A DNA stretch of 64,000 nt from QHXQ01 sp036389395. Lineage in GTDB: Bacteria; Acidobacteriota; Blastocatellia; Pyrinomonadales; Pyrinomonadaceae. The DNA lies in contig DASVPY010000014.1 of NCBI GenBank assembly GCA_036389395.1, forward strand, positions 24,876 to 88,875, written 5' to 3'. The notes below the pieces were generated by a model. That model worked only from the letters and a program-made list of their open reading frames with translations, was not told where the DNA came from and ran no database searches. The translations under genes and the position numbers were made by a program. This document shows positions 39,056 through 46,223 of this stretch, in pieces (the first letter of the stretch is position 1; each line of letters starts with the position of its first letter).

Positions 39056-40772
39056 ACGGACTACTGACCAACGCGCGCAGCGCGTTCTCGTTGCGGGGCG
39101 TGCGGGCGAGCAGGACGAAGCCGTCCGCGTCGCCGACCGCCTGACCTTGCTCGAACTGGCCGAAGAAGGCGTTGACCTGCGCCCAGGTGATGCCGGGGTC
39201 GCTGCCCTCGACCCAGTATGACGCGGCGCGCGGGCGCGGCTCAAGCAGGCGGCGCGAGAGCCACACGTCGCCGCCCGCCGCCCAGGCTTCGGTCGCGCGC
39301 CGTGCGAACGCCTCGCGCCAGCGCGCCGACTCCGCGTCGCCGATGGAGACGGCCGAGTAGACCGTCAGCACGCGGTTCAGCGGGTGGAACGGAAACTCCC
39401 ACTGCAAGTCCTTCAACTCCTCTTTGACTTCGACCACGACGCTCTGCGACTTGAGCAGCGGCACGAGTTCGGCGGTGCGCGCGCTCATCGCCGCCTGCCT
39501 GCGCCCCAGCGCCGCCGTCGAGAGCGCGGCGGCGTTGACACACACGAGCGCGAGGACGAACGCCAGCAGGACTGTCTTCAACGGCGCGCGGCGGCGCTCC
39601 GCGTCGAGCGCGCACGCGAGCGCCATGAAGGCGACCGGGTAGAGCGGCAGGTAGCGTTCGGGCGGCGTCCCCTGCCACAGCGCCGCGAACAGGAGCACGG
39701 GGCCAGCGCCCAAGAGCAACAGCACGAGCACGCGCCGCCCGCGCCCCTCGCCGAGCAACAGCAGCCCCGCCGCCCCGGCCGCGAGGTAGAAGAGCGCCAG
39801 CTTCCACAGGCTCAAGCGGACGAGGTCGAACGCCGTCACCGGGTTGTAAGGATCGTGCAGCAGGAAGCGTTTGAACAGGACGTTGTCGCGCCCCACGCTC
39901 AGGAACGTGCGCGCCAGCCCGAAGACGACCTGCAAGACGCCGCGGTTGTTGTCCAGCCCGTGCCCTGATGACGCGACCCACGCCTTGACCTGCGCCAACT
40001 GAGTCAGGTGCAGACCACCTACGACCGCGCCGACGTAGAGCAACACGGTCAGCCCGCCGCTCACGAGCGCGCCGTAGACGAACAGACGCCGACGGCGCAC
40101 GTCGTCGCCGAAGAGCACCAGCGGCGCGGCCAGCGCCGCCGGCACGGCCCAAACGTAGAGAAACCACAGGCAGACCGCGCCCGCGAAGCACACGCCCGCG
40201 CCGAGCGCCGTCCGCAAAGGTTTCGTGACGCGCTCGCCGCCGCGCAGGAGCACCAGGAGGCCCGCGAGGTAGAGCGCGAGCGCCGGCACGTAGGACGAGC
40301 CGGACTGCGTGAAGTTCAGAAAGGCGTAGGCGCACGTGAAGCCGACCGCCGCCGTCACGATGACCCACTCGCGCCGCGCCACGTAGCCGAGCACGCGGCG
40401 CAGCAGCAGCACGCAACACAGGCCCGCCGCCCAGTTCAGCGCCACCAGCAAGAAGACGGCCGCCTGGCGCGCGTCGCCGCCGCAGAGCCGGCGCGCGAGT
40501 GCGCCGAAGGCGAGGTAGCACAGCCAGCCGACGGGCCGCCACAGGAGGTGGCCGAACTCGAAGAACGAATAGTTGCCGCGCGGGTCGAACGTGGCCGGCG
40601 TGATGCGCCCGCCCGTCATCCCTAACACGGAGTCGGCGTAGTAGAGCGTGTCGCCCATGAAGACGGCGGCGGTGAGCCAGGTGGCCGCCAGGTAGACGAG
40701 CGCCAGCGCGCCGTCGCGGCGCAGCGTGGCGGTCAAGGTGTTGACGGGGCGTGGCGCGTCTGCGGGTCGCAA
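39054..40772 (-). CDS. Polytopic membrane protein, possible GT-C glycosyltransferase
   Basis: 572 residues with about eleven membrane helices (from about 20 to 410) and a soluble C-terminal domain (about 430-572). The first periplasmic loop has MGDTLYYADSVLG, an Asp-containing motif in the place of the catalytic acids of GT-C enzymes, but it is weak. GTPPERYLPLYPVAFMALAC resembles late helices of GT39-like proteins. The start is a TTG (40770-40772); an ATG is not present near it. It lies in the second EPS block between a methyltransferase gene upstream and the toxin-antitoxin pair downstream. Sugar transfer or polymer assembly are plausible but the family is not certain. Confidence 0.6.
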   Translation of the reverse strand: MRPADAPRPVNTLTATLRRDGALALVYLAATWLTAAVFMGDTLYYADSVLGMTGGRITPATFDPRGNYSFFEFGHLLWRPVGWLCYLAFGALARRLCGGDARQAAVFLLVALNWAAGLCCVLLLRRVLGYVARREWVIVTAAVGFTCAYAFLNFTQSGSSYVPALALYLAGLLVLLRGGERVTKPLRTALGAGVCFAGAVCLWFLYVWAVPAALAAPLVLFGDDVRRRRLFVYGALVSGGLTVLLYVGAVVGGLHLTQLAQVKAWVASSGHGLDNNRGVLQVVFGLARTFLSVGRDNVLFKRFLLHDPYNPVTAFDLVRLSLWKLALFYLAAGAAGLLLLGEGRGRRVLVLLLLGAGPVLLFAALWQGTPPERYLPLYPVAFMALACALDAERRRAPLKTVLLAFVLALVCVNAAALSTAALGRRQAAMSARTAELVPLLKSQSVVVEVKEELKDLQWEFPFHPLNRVLTVYSAVSIGDAESARWREAFARRATEAWAAGGDVWLSRRLLEPRPRAASYWVEGSDPGITWAQVNAFFGQFEQGQAVGDADGFVLLARTPRNENALRALVSSP

Positions 40773-40837
40773 GGTGTTTCGTTAACTTCGGTTCGTGTGG
40801 CGGGGAGACGGATGACGAGCGACGCTTTCATCTTCGC

Positions 40838-41629
40838 TCAGGCGGCTTTCGTTTTGCGCCCGACGGCGATGAGCGAGAGACCGAAGGGCGGCGGCAGGGC
40901 GCGCTCGACGCGTTCGGCCCAGGGCGCGATGAAGCGGTCGAAGACGGCGATCTGCGCCGGGTTCTCTTCGGTCGTGCGCTTGATGCGGTTGTTCCAGAAC
41001 CAGCCGGCCATGCCGATCACGTTCATGTAGAACGCGGCCTCGATCTCGAAGTTGGCGGCGCGCATCGGCGGCAGCAAAGTCTTGCGCGTGTAGCGGCGGT
41101 GGTGTTCGATGGCGCGATCCACCGTGCCGTAGAGGAACTGGAACGCGGGCACGAGGATAATCGCGCGCCCGCCTTCGACTAAGACTTCGTGCATGAAGCG
41201 CAGCGCGCGCACGTCGTCCGCGACGTGTTCGAGCACGTTCATGCAGATGATCGTGTCGAAGCCGTAAGGCTTGAGGGCCGCGACGGGCGGCTCGGCCAAG
41301 TCCAACACCAGCGGCGCGGCCTTCAGTTGCGCGCCGAGCCGGCGGTTCAGGTAGTCAACGCAAAGCTCGAACTTGTCCGTTGCCACGACCAGCTCGCGGT
41401 CGAGCAATAACTCCGTGAAGTTGCCGATGCCAGCGCCGACTTCGAGGACGCGCTGCCCGACGTAAGGCGCGATGCGCCGGTACATCCAGTTCCGGTAGTT
41501 GTTCGCCCGCGCCATGATCTCCAGATCGGCGACCATGACGGCGTCCGTGTTCGGCGCGTCGGCGACGGCCGCGCGCGTCTCCGTCGCCTTCGTCGCGTCC
41601 GTCGTACTTGTCGTGCTCGTCGTGCTCAT
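40838..41629 (-). CDS. SAM-dependent class I methyltransferase
   Basis: 263 residues. A Thr/Ala-rich N-terminus (MSTTSTTSTTDATKATETRA) precedes the methyltransferase core: motif I VLEVGAGIGNFTELLL (about 61-76), VVATDKFELCVDYLNRRL, and FDTIICMNVLEHVADDVRAL. The C-terminus includes TVDRAIEHHRRYTRKTLLPP, the usual ending of glycolipid-locus methyltransferases, and a hydrophobic segment (FYMNVIGMAGWFWNNRIKR). Its start overlaps the stop of the upstream GT2 gene by 4 bp, a common pairing (GT2 plus methyltransferase) for lipid-linked sugars. Substrate unknown. Confidence 0.87.
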   Translation of the reverse strand: MSTTSTTSTTDATKATETRAAVADAPNTDAVMVADLEIMARANNYRNWMYRRIAPYVGQRVLEVGAGIGNFTELLLDRELVVATDKFELCVDYLNRRLGAQLKAAPLVLDLAEPPVAALKPYGFDTIICMNVLEHVADDVRALRFMHEVLVEGGRAIILVPAFQFLYGTVDRAIEHHRRYTRKTLLPPMRAANFEIEAAFYMNVIGMAGWFWNNRIKRTTEENPAQIAVFDRFIAPWAERVERALPPPFGLSLIAVGRKTKAA

Positions 41630-42669
41630 TGCTCGTCCCGCCCCAGCTCACGCCTGAGTTGCGCGCCCAGCTCGTCCACGAGCACGCGCAGTTGGTAGTC
41701 GAACTCCTGCGAGCGGCGCGCAATCGTGTGCAGCACCAGCCCGACCGTCATCGCCAGCATCCCGGCGAGCACCAGCCCCACCGCCAAGACCGCCGACGGC
41801 AGACGCAACACCAGCCCCGTCTCGATGAACTCGTAGACGACGACCGCGCCCGGTATGAAGCCGAGCGCGACGAGCGCGAGGCCCGCCGCGCCGAAGAAGG
41901 TCAGCGGCTTGTAGTCGCGGAAGAGGGCGAGGATCGTGCCGGAGATGCGCAGGCCGTCGTGGACGATGCGTATTTTCGAGAAGCTGCCCGCGGGCCGGCT
42001 CGTCAGATCGCACGGCACTTCGACGATGCGGAAGCCGCGCTCCAAGGCCTTGATCGTCAACTCGGTCTCGGTCTCGAAGCCGCCGCCGAACAGCGGCACG
42101 CCCTTAACGAAGCCGCGGCTGAACGCCCGGTAGCCCGACAGCATGTCCGTGATCTTGACCTTGAACGTCGAGTTGAGCACGGAGAGGAAGACGCGGTTGC
42201 CGAGCCGGTTGAGCGAGCGGAACTCGCTCTGCGCGCCCGCGTGCAGACGCGAGCCGACGACCATGTCGGCCTCGTCGCGCAGCACAGGCCCGATCAGCTT
42301 GTGTACGTCGGCGGGCGGGTACGTGCCGTCGCCGTCCACCATCACGTACACGTCGGCGTCCACCTGCCGGAACATGGCCTGCACGACGTAGCCCTTGCCC
42401 TGCCGGCGCTCGTAGGCGACGCGCGCGCCCGCGGCCCGCGCCTCCGCGACCGTGCGGTCGGTCGAGTTGTTGTCGAAGACGTAGATGTCGGCCTCGGGCA
42501 ACTCGGCGCGGAACTGGCGCACAACCGCGCCGACCGTCAACTCCTCGTTGTAGCACGGGATGAGCACGGCCACGCGCGGCTGTCGGCGCGCGACCACGCC
42601 GCCGTGCGCCGGCCCGTCCGCCTGCACTACCTCGTTCACTGTCAGTGTTTCATTCATCGTGCGCTTCAT
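41626..42669 (-). CDS. Family 2 glycosyltransferase (polyprenyl-phosphate type) with membrane tail
   Basis: 347 residues. The GT-A core is at about 28-240: VAVLIPCYNEELTVGAVVRQ, the first Asp in IYVFDNNSTDRTVAEA, and the DxD-like YVMVDGDGTYPPADV. LSGYRAFSRGFVKGVPLF follows. Two membrane helices near the C-terminus (about 265-325, FGAAGLALVALGFIPGAVVV and LPSAVLAVGLVLAGMLAMTV) place it with Gtr/DPM1-like enzymes that make polyprenyl-phosphate sugars, a donor that GT39 proteins use. The GT39 protein at 32320-33861 could thus be its partner. Two Met codons (1 and 5) are possible starts; the first is used. Confidence 0.88.
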   Translation of the reverse strand: MKRTMNETLTVNEVVQADGPAHGGVVARRQPRVAVLIPCYNEELTVGAVVRQFRAELPEADIYVFDNNSTDRTVAEARAAGARVAYERRQGKGYVVQAMFRQVDADVYVMVDGDGTYPPADVHKLIGPVLRDEADMVVGSRLHAGAQSEFRSLNRLGNRVFLSVLNSTFKVKITDMLSGYRAFSRGFVKGVPLFGGGFETETELTIKALERGFRIVEVPCDLTSRPAGSFSKIRIVHDGLRISGTILALFRDYKPLTFFGAAGLALVALGFIPGAVVVYEFIETGLVLRLPSAVLAVGLVLAGMLAMTVGLVLHTIARRSQEFDYQLRVLVDELGAQLRRELGRDEQ

Positions 42670-42679
42670 CTCCGGCGAC

Positions 42680-42775
42680 GAAGATTTAACACAGGGGGCA
42701 CAGAGTTAGCACAGAGGCCACAGTTAAAAACTCTGTGTCCTCTGTGTCTCCTCTGTGTCCTCTGTGTTGCTCTGT
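42680..42775. repeat. Inverted repeat of the CACAGAGG family
   Basis: TTTAACACAGGGGGCACAGA on the left is mirrored by CTGTGTCCTCTGTGTCTCCT and TCTGTGTCCTCTGTGTTGCT on the right. The unit is about 9 bp (CACAGAGGA). The family recurs at 44055-44165, 48811-48905 and 61283-61380. Confidence 0.8.
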
Positions 42776-42805
42776 TCTTGCCATAGCAGCCAACCCAACG
42801 CCCCA

Positions 42806-44053
42806 CTAGCCCGCCGCCTCAACAAGCCCGGCGGGCACATTGACCGCGCCGCCGCGCGCACGCTCGCAGTGCGCGGCGAACTCGGCCGCCACCCTGTCCC
42901 AACTGAACCGCGCGCGCACCGTCGCCGCCGCCTGCGCGCCGAGCGCGCGCGCTAATTGTTCCTCCGTCAGCACGCGCACGACCGCCGCCGCGAACTCTTC
43001 GGGCGCGTCCGCGATCAACAACTCCGCGCCCGCGCGCACCGGCAACCCTTCCGCGCCCACGGTCGTCGAGACGACGGGCCGCTCCATCGCCATCGCCTCG
43101 TAAATCTTCAGACGCGTCCCGCCGCCCACCCGAATCGGCACGACGTACACGGCGGCGCGCTCGATGTACGGGCGCACGTCCGGCACGCGCCCCGTGACGA
43201 CGATGGCCGGGTCGCGCCGGCTCTGCTCGACGAGCGAGGGGAACGGGTCGCGCCCGACGACCGTCAGCGTCACGTCCGGCACGGACTGGCGCACGCGCGG
43301 CAGAATCTCTCTGATGAAAAACTGGATCGCGTCCTCGTTCGGCAGCCAGTCCATCGAGCCTGTGAAGACGAGGTTGTGCGGCTGCCGCGCTTCCGTCCCC
43401 GACGGGCGGAAGAACTCCGTGTCCACGCCGGTCGGCACGTCGGCCACGGCCGCGACGCCGTACTCGCGCCGCATCGCGTCGGCGTCCTCGCGCGAGACCG
43501 CGACGACCAAGTCGAAGCGCCGGCACGCCGCGCGCTCGTACGCGACCGCCTTGCGCCACTGGCCGTAGAGGTAAGCCTTCTTCAGCGGGTTGGCCTGCAC
43601 CTCGTAGTGCCGCCGCCAGATCATCGCCTCGACGTTGTGTTGGAACAGCACCGACGGCAGCGGCAACTGCCGCGGCACGTTCACACTGGGGTTCAGAAAA
43701 TCGCAGACCAGCACGTCGCAGCCGCCGCGCGCGACGAGCCTCTCGATCTCCGCGCGCATCGCGGGCGACCTGTACTTCTGCATGAAGTACGGCAGCGGCG
43801 AGGCGAGGTTGCGCGCCAGCTCCGCGTAGAAGCCGGCGGAGAACTTCGCCCGCGTCCGGTGCGGCACACAGATCAGCTCGTCGCAATACTCACGGGCCGC
43901 CGCGCGCTCGGCCGCGCCCGCCGCGCCGTCGTCCAGCGTCAGGTACGTCACCCGATGCTCGCGCTTGAGCGCCCGCAGCATGTGGTACGTGCGAATCTTC
44001 CCGCCCTTATCAACGGGGTGCAGCAGTTCGGTCTTGAGCCAGAGAATGCGCAA
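42806..44053 (-). CDS. Family 4 glycosyltransferase
   Basis: 415 residues from a TTG at 44051-44053, giving LRILWLKTELLHPVDKGGKI, the usual start of this GT4 branch. The frame is open upstream to an in-frame start at 44143, but that part (FNTEYTEEAQRTQRKLKT) is translated CACAGAGG repeat and is probably not part of the protein. The N-terminal Rossmann half has HNVEAMIWRRHYE. The C-terminal half has LVFTGSMDWLPNEDAIQFF, the donor-site VVGRDPFPSLV, and the EX7E-type VVPIRVGGGTRLKIYEAMAM. It adds a sugar to the lipid-linked EPS repeat. Without the TTG no start with an SD is visible. Confidence 0.87.
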   Translation of the reverse strand: MRILWLKTELLHPVDKGGKIRTYHMLRALKREHRVTYLTLDDGAAGAAERAAAREYCDELICVPHRTRAKFSAGFYAELARNLASPLPYFMQKYRSPAMRAEIERLVARGGCDVLVCDFLNPSVNVPRQLPLPSVLFQHNVEAMIWRRHYEVQANPLKKAYLYGQWRKAVAYERAACRRFDLVVAVSREDADAMRREYGVAAVADVPTGVDTEFFRPSGTEARQPHNLVFTGSMDWLPNEDAIQFFIREILPRVRQSVPDVTLTVVGRDPFPSLVEQSRRDPAIVVTGRVPDVRPYIERAAVYVVPIRVGGGTRLKIYEAMAMERPVVSTTVGAEGLPVRAGAELLIADAPEEFAAAVVRVLTEEQLARALGAQAAATVRARFSWDRVAAEFAAHCERARGGAVNVPAGLVEAAG

Positions 44054-44054
44054 G

Positions 44055-44165
44055 AGAGTTTTCAGTTTTCTCTGTGTCCTCTGTGCTTCCTCTGTGTACT
44101 CTGTGTTGAAATTGCCGTACCGTAGATTCAACACAGAGTACACGGAGGAAGCACAGAGGACACAG
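44055..44165. repeat. Inverted repeat of the CACAGAGG family
   Basis: TCTCTGTGTCCTCTGTGCTT (44069-44088) with CCTCTGTGTACTCTGTGTTG (44089-44108) is mirrored by TCAACACAGAGTACACGGAG (44129-44148) and CACAGAGGACACAGG. The GT4 frame runs through the left part, and the arm ends just before the asnB stop at 44170. Confidence 0.85.
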
Positions 44166-44169
44166 GGAG

Positions 44170-46128
44170 TTAGTCAAACGCCGCGACGACTTCGCGGGCG
44201 GGTTCGGGGGCGGCCGCCGGTTCGTCGTCCACGAAGCGGCGGAGCCAGATTTCAAAGTTGACGAGCGCCCAGAGGCGTTCGGCGTGGTTCTCGCCAGCGT
44301 CGTGGCGCGCGACCAGTTCGCGCACGAAGCGTTGGTCGAAGACGGCGCGCGCGGCGGCGCGCTCGCCGAGGACGTACTCGTCCACCACCCACTTGAACTC
44401 GCGGCGGAACCAGCGCCCGACCGGCACGGGGAAGCCCATCTTCCGCCGCGTCAGGATTGGCGCGGGCAGCACGTCCTTCATCGCGCGCCGCAGCACGTAC
44501 TTCGTCGTCCACCCGCGCCGCAGTTTCAGACGCAAGGGCAGCCGCGCCGTGAACTCCACGAGCTTGTGATCGAGGAACGGCACGCGGCTCTCGATGGACG
44601 CGGCCATGGACATCTGATCCTGCTTCATCAGCAACTCGTGCAGGTAGGTCTTCGTGTCCGCGTAGAGCATCCGGTTCAGCGTCGCGTGCGAGTCCGCCGC
44701 CTCGAAGTAGCGGCGCATGTCGCGATAGGGGTCGAGCGCGCCCGCGCGCGCCAGCGTCTCGCGGCTCAACAACTCCCGCTGCATGGCACGCGGGAAGACG
44801 GCGAAGTTGTCGAAGTAGCTCCCCTCGATGCCCGGCGCGAGGCAGAGGAACGTGCGCACCAACTTCTGCCGCACGCGCGAGCCGACCGGCAGCGCGCGCA
44901 CGCGCGCCTCGACGGCGCGACGCAACGGCGCGGGCGTGAAGCGGTTGTACACAGGGCCGAGCGTCAGGTTTTGCAGCGTCCGCCGGTAACGCTCGTAGCC
45001 CGCGAGCAACTCGTCGCTGCCCTCGCCCGTCAGGACGACCTTGACGTGCTCGCGCGCGAGCCGCGAGACGAAGTAGAGCGGCACGCTCGAAGGGTGCGCC
45101 AGCGGCTCGTCCTCCTGGTAGACGAGTTGCGGCAGCGCGCCGAAGAACTCTTCGGGCGTGACCAACACCTCATGGTGGTCTGTCTTGAACGCCGCCGCGA
45201 CCATGCGCGCGTAACTCAGCTCGTTCGCCTCGCGCTCGTGGAACGCGACCGAGAACGTCTTGATCGGCTCGCCGACCAGTTGGCTCATCACGGCCGCGAT
45301 GGCCGACGAATCAATCCCGCCCGACAGGAACATCCCCAGCGGCACGTCCGCCATCAGCCGCAGCCGCACGGACGTGCGGAACAACTCGGCCCACTCGGCG
45401 ATCAATTCATCGTCGCGCCGCCCGTCGTTCGCGCCCTCGTCGGCGAAACTCACGTCCCAGTACTGCCTGATGTCGAGCCGCCCGTCCTCGCGCCAGAGCA
45501 GTGTGTGACCGGGCGGCAGCCGCCGCACGCCCGCGAAGAGCGTCTCATCATTCGACGTGCCGTGGTTCGCCAGGTAGTCCGGCAGCGCGGCGTAGTTGAG
45601 TTCGGCGCGGACGGCGCGCGCCGCGACGAGCGCCTTGATCTCGGAGGCGAAGTAGAGCGAGCCGTCGCTAGTGTGGACGTAGTAGAGCGGCTTGACGCCG
45701 AGCCGGTCGCGCGCGATGAACAACTCGCGCTCGCGCTCGTCCCAGATCGCAAACGCGAACATCCCGCGCAGGCGTTCCACGCACGCGCGTCCGTGCTCCT
45801 CGTAGAGATGCAGGATCGTCTCCGTGTCGCAGTGCGTGCGGTATTGGTGGCCGCGCGCTTCGAGTTCGGCGCGGTAGTCGGCGTGGTTGTAGACCTCGCC
45901 GTTGTAGACGACGTGCAGCCGCCCGTCCTCATTCGTCATCGGCTGCTGCCCCGCCGCCACGTCCACGATGGACAGCCGCCGGTGTCCCAGCCCGACGTTG
46001 CCGGCGACGTAGAGACCGGCCTCGTCCGGGCCGCGGTGCGTCAGCACGTCGCGCATACGCGCGAGCGCCCCCGCGTCCACCGCGCGCCCCGCGCGCCTCG
46101 AATATGCGATGCCGTTAATGCCGCACAT
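44170..46128 (-). CDS. Asparagine synthase-type amidotransferase (first of three)
   Basis: 652 residues. The N-terminal Ntn-hydrolase (GATase II) domain starts MCGINGIAYSR with the catalytic Cys2, followed by THRGPDEAG, GHRRLSIVDVAAGQQPMTNE and VYNGEVYNHADYR. The synthetase domain has the ATP-binding SGGIDSSAIAAVMSQ (about 266-280), TGEGSDELLAGYERYRR and LHELLMKQDQMSMAASIESR. Copies in EPS loci are thought to amidate uronic acids or amino sugars rather than make free asparagine, and exosortase loci often carry such a gene. This one is divergent from the other two copies here. The repeat follows its stop. Confidence 0.88.
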   Translation of the reverse strand: MCGINGIAYSRRAGRAVDAGALARMRDVLTHRGPDEAGLYVAGNVGLGHRRLSIVDVAAGQQPMTNEDGRLHVVYNGEVYNHADYRAELEARGHQYRTHCDTETILHLYEEHGRACVERLRGMFAFAIWDERERELFIARDRLGVKPLYYVHTSDGSLYFASEIKALVAARAVRAELNYAALPDYLANHGTSNDETLFAGVRRLPPGHTLLWREDGRLDIRQYWDVSFADEGANDGRRDDELIAEWAELFRTSVRLRLMADVPLGMFLSGGIDSSAIAAVMSQLVGEPIKTFSVAFHEREANELSYARMVAAAFKTDHHEVLVTPEEFFGALPQLVYQEDEPLAHPSSVPLYFVSRLAREHVKVVLTGEGSDELLAGYERYRRTLQNLTLGPVYNRFTPAPLRRAVEARVRALPVGSRVRQKLVRTFLCLAPGIEGSYFDNFAVFPRAMQRELLSRETLARAGALDPYRDMRRYFEAADSHATLNRMLYADTKTYLHELLMKQDQMSMAASIESRVPFLDHKLVEFTARLPLRLKLRRGWTTKYVLRRAMKDVLPAPILTRRKMGFPVPVGRWFRREFKWVVDEYVLGERAAARAVFDQRFVRELVARHDAGENHAERLWALVNFEIWLRRFVDDEPAAAPEPAREVVAAFD

Positions 46129-46134
46129 GAGAAG

Positions 46135-46195
46135 TCAGTGGTCAGCAGTCAGGAGCCAGTGGTCAGTAGTCAGTGGTCAGTGGTCAGCAAGGAGT
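46135..46195. repeat. Tandem GTCAGTGGTCAG-type repeat
   Basis: AGTCAGTGGTCAGCAGTCAG (46133-46152) and AGTGGTCAGTAGTCAGTGGT (46157-46176) are tandem variants of a 7-bp unit (GTCAGTG/GTCAGTA). No inverted arm is visible. It lies directly upstream of the asnB gene start. Confidence 0.75.
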
Positions 46196-46223
46196 AGTTC
46201 ATCAGCAACGAACGGTTGACGGT

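Noticed and set aside
42680..42775. CRISPR-like look of the CACAGAGG and related arrays
   Set aside because: Units are 7-12 bp, adjacent without spacers, degenerate and mirrored as inverted arms. No cas gene is present.
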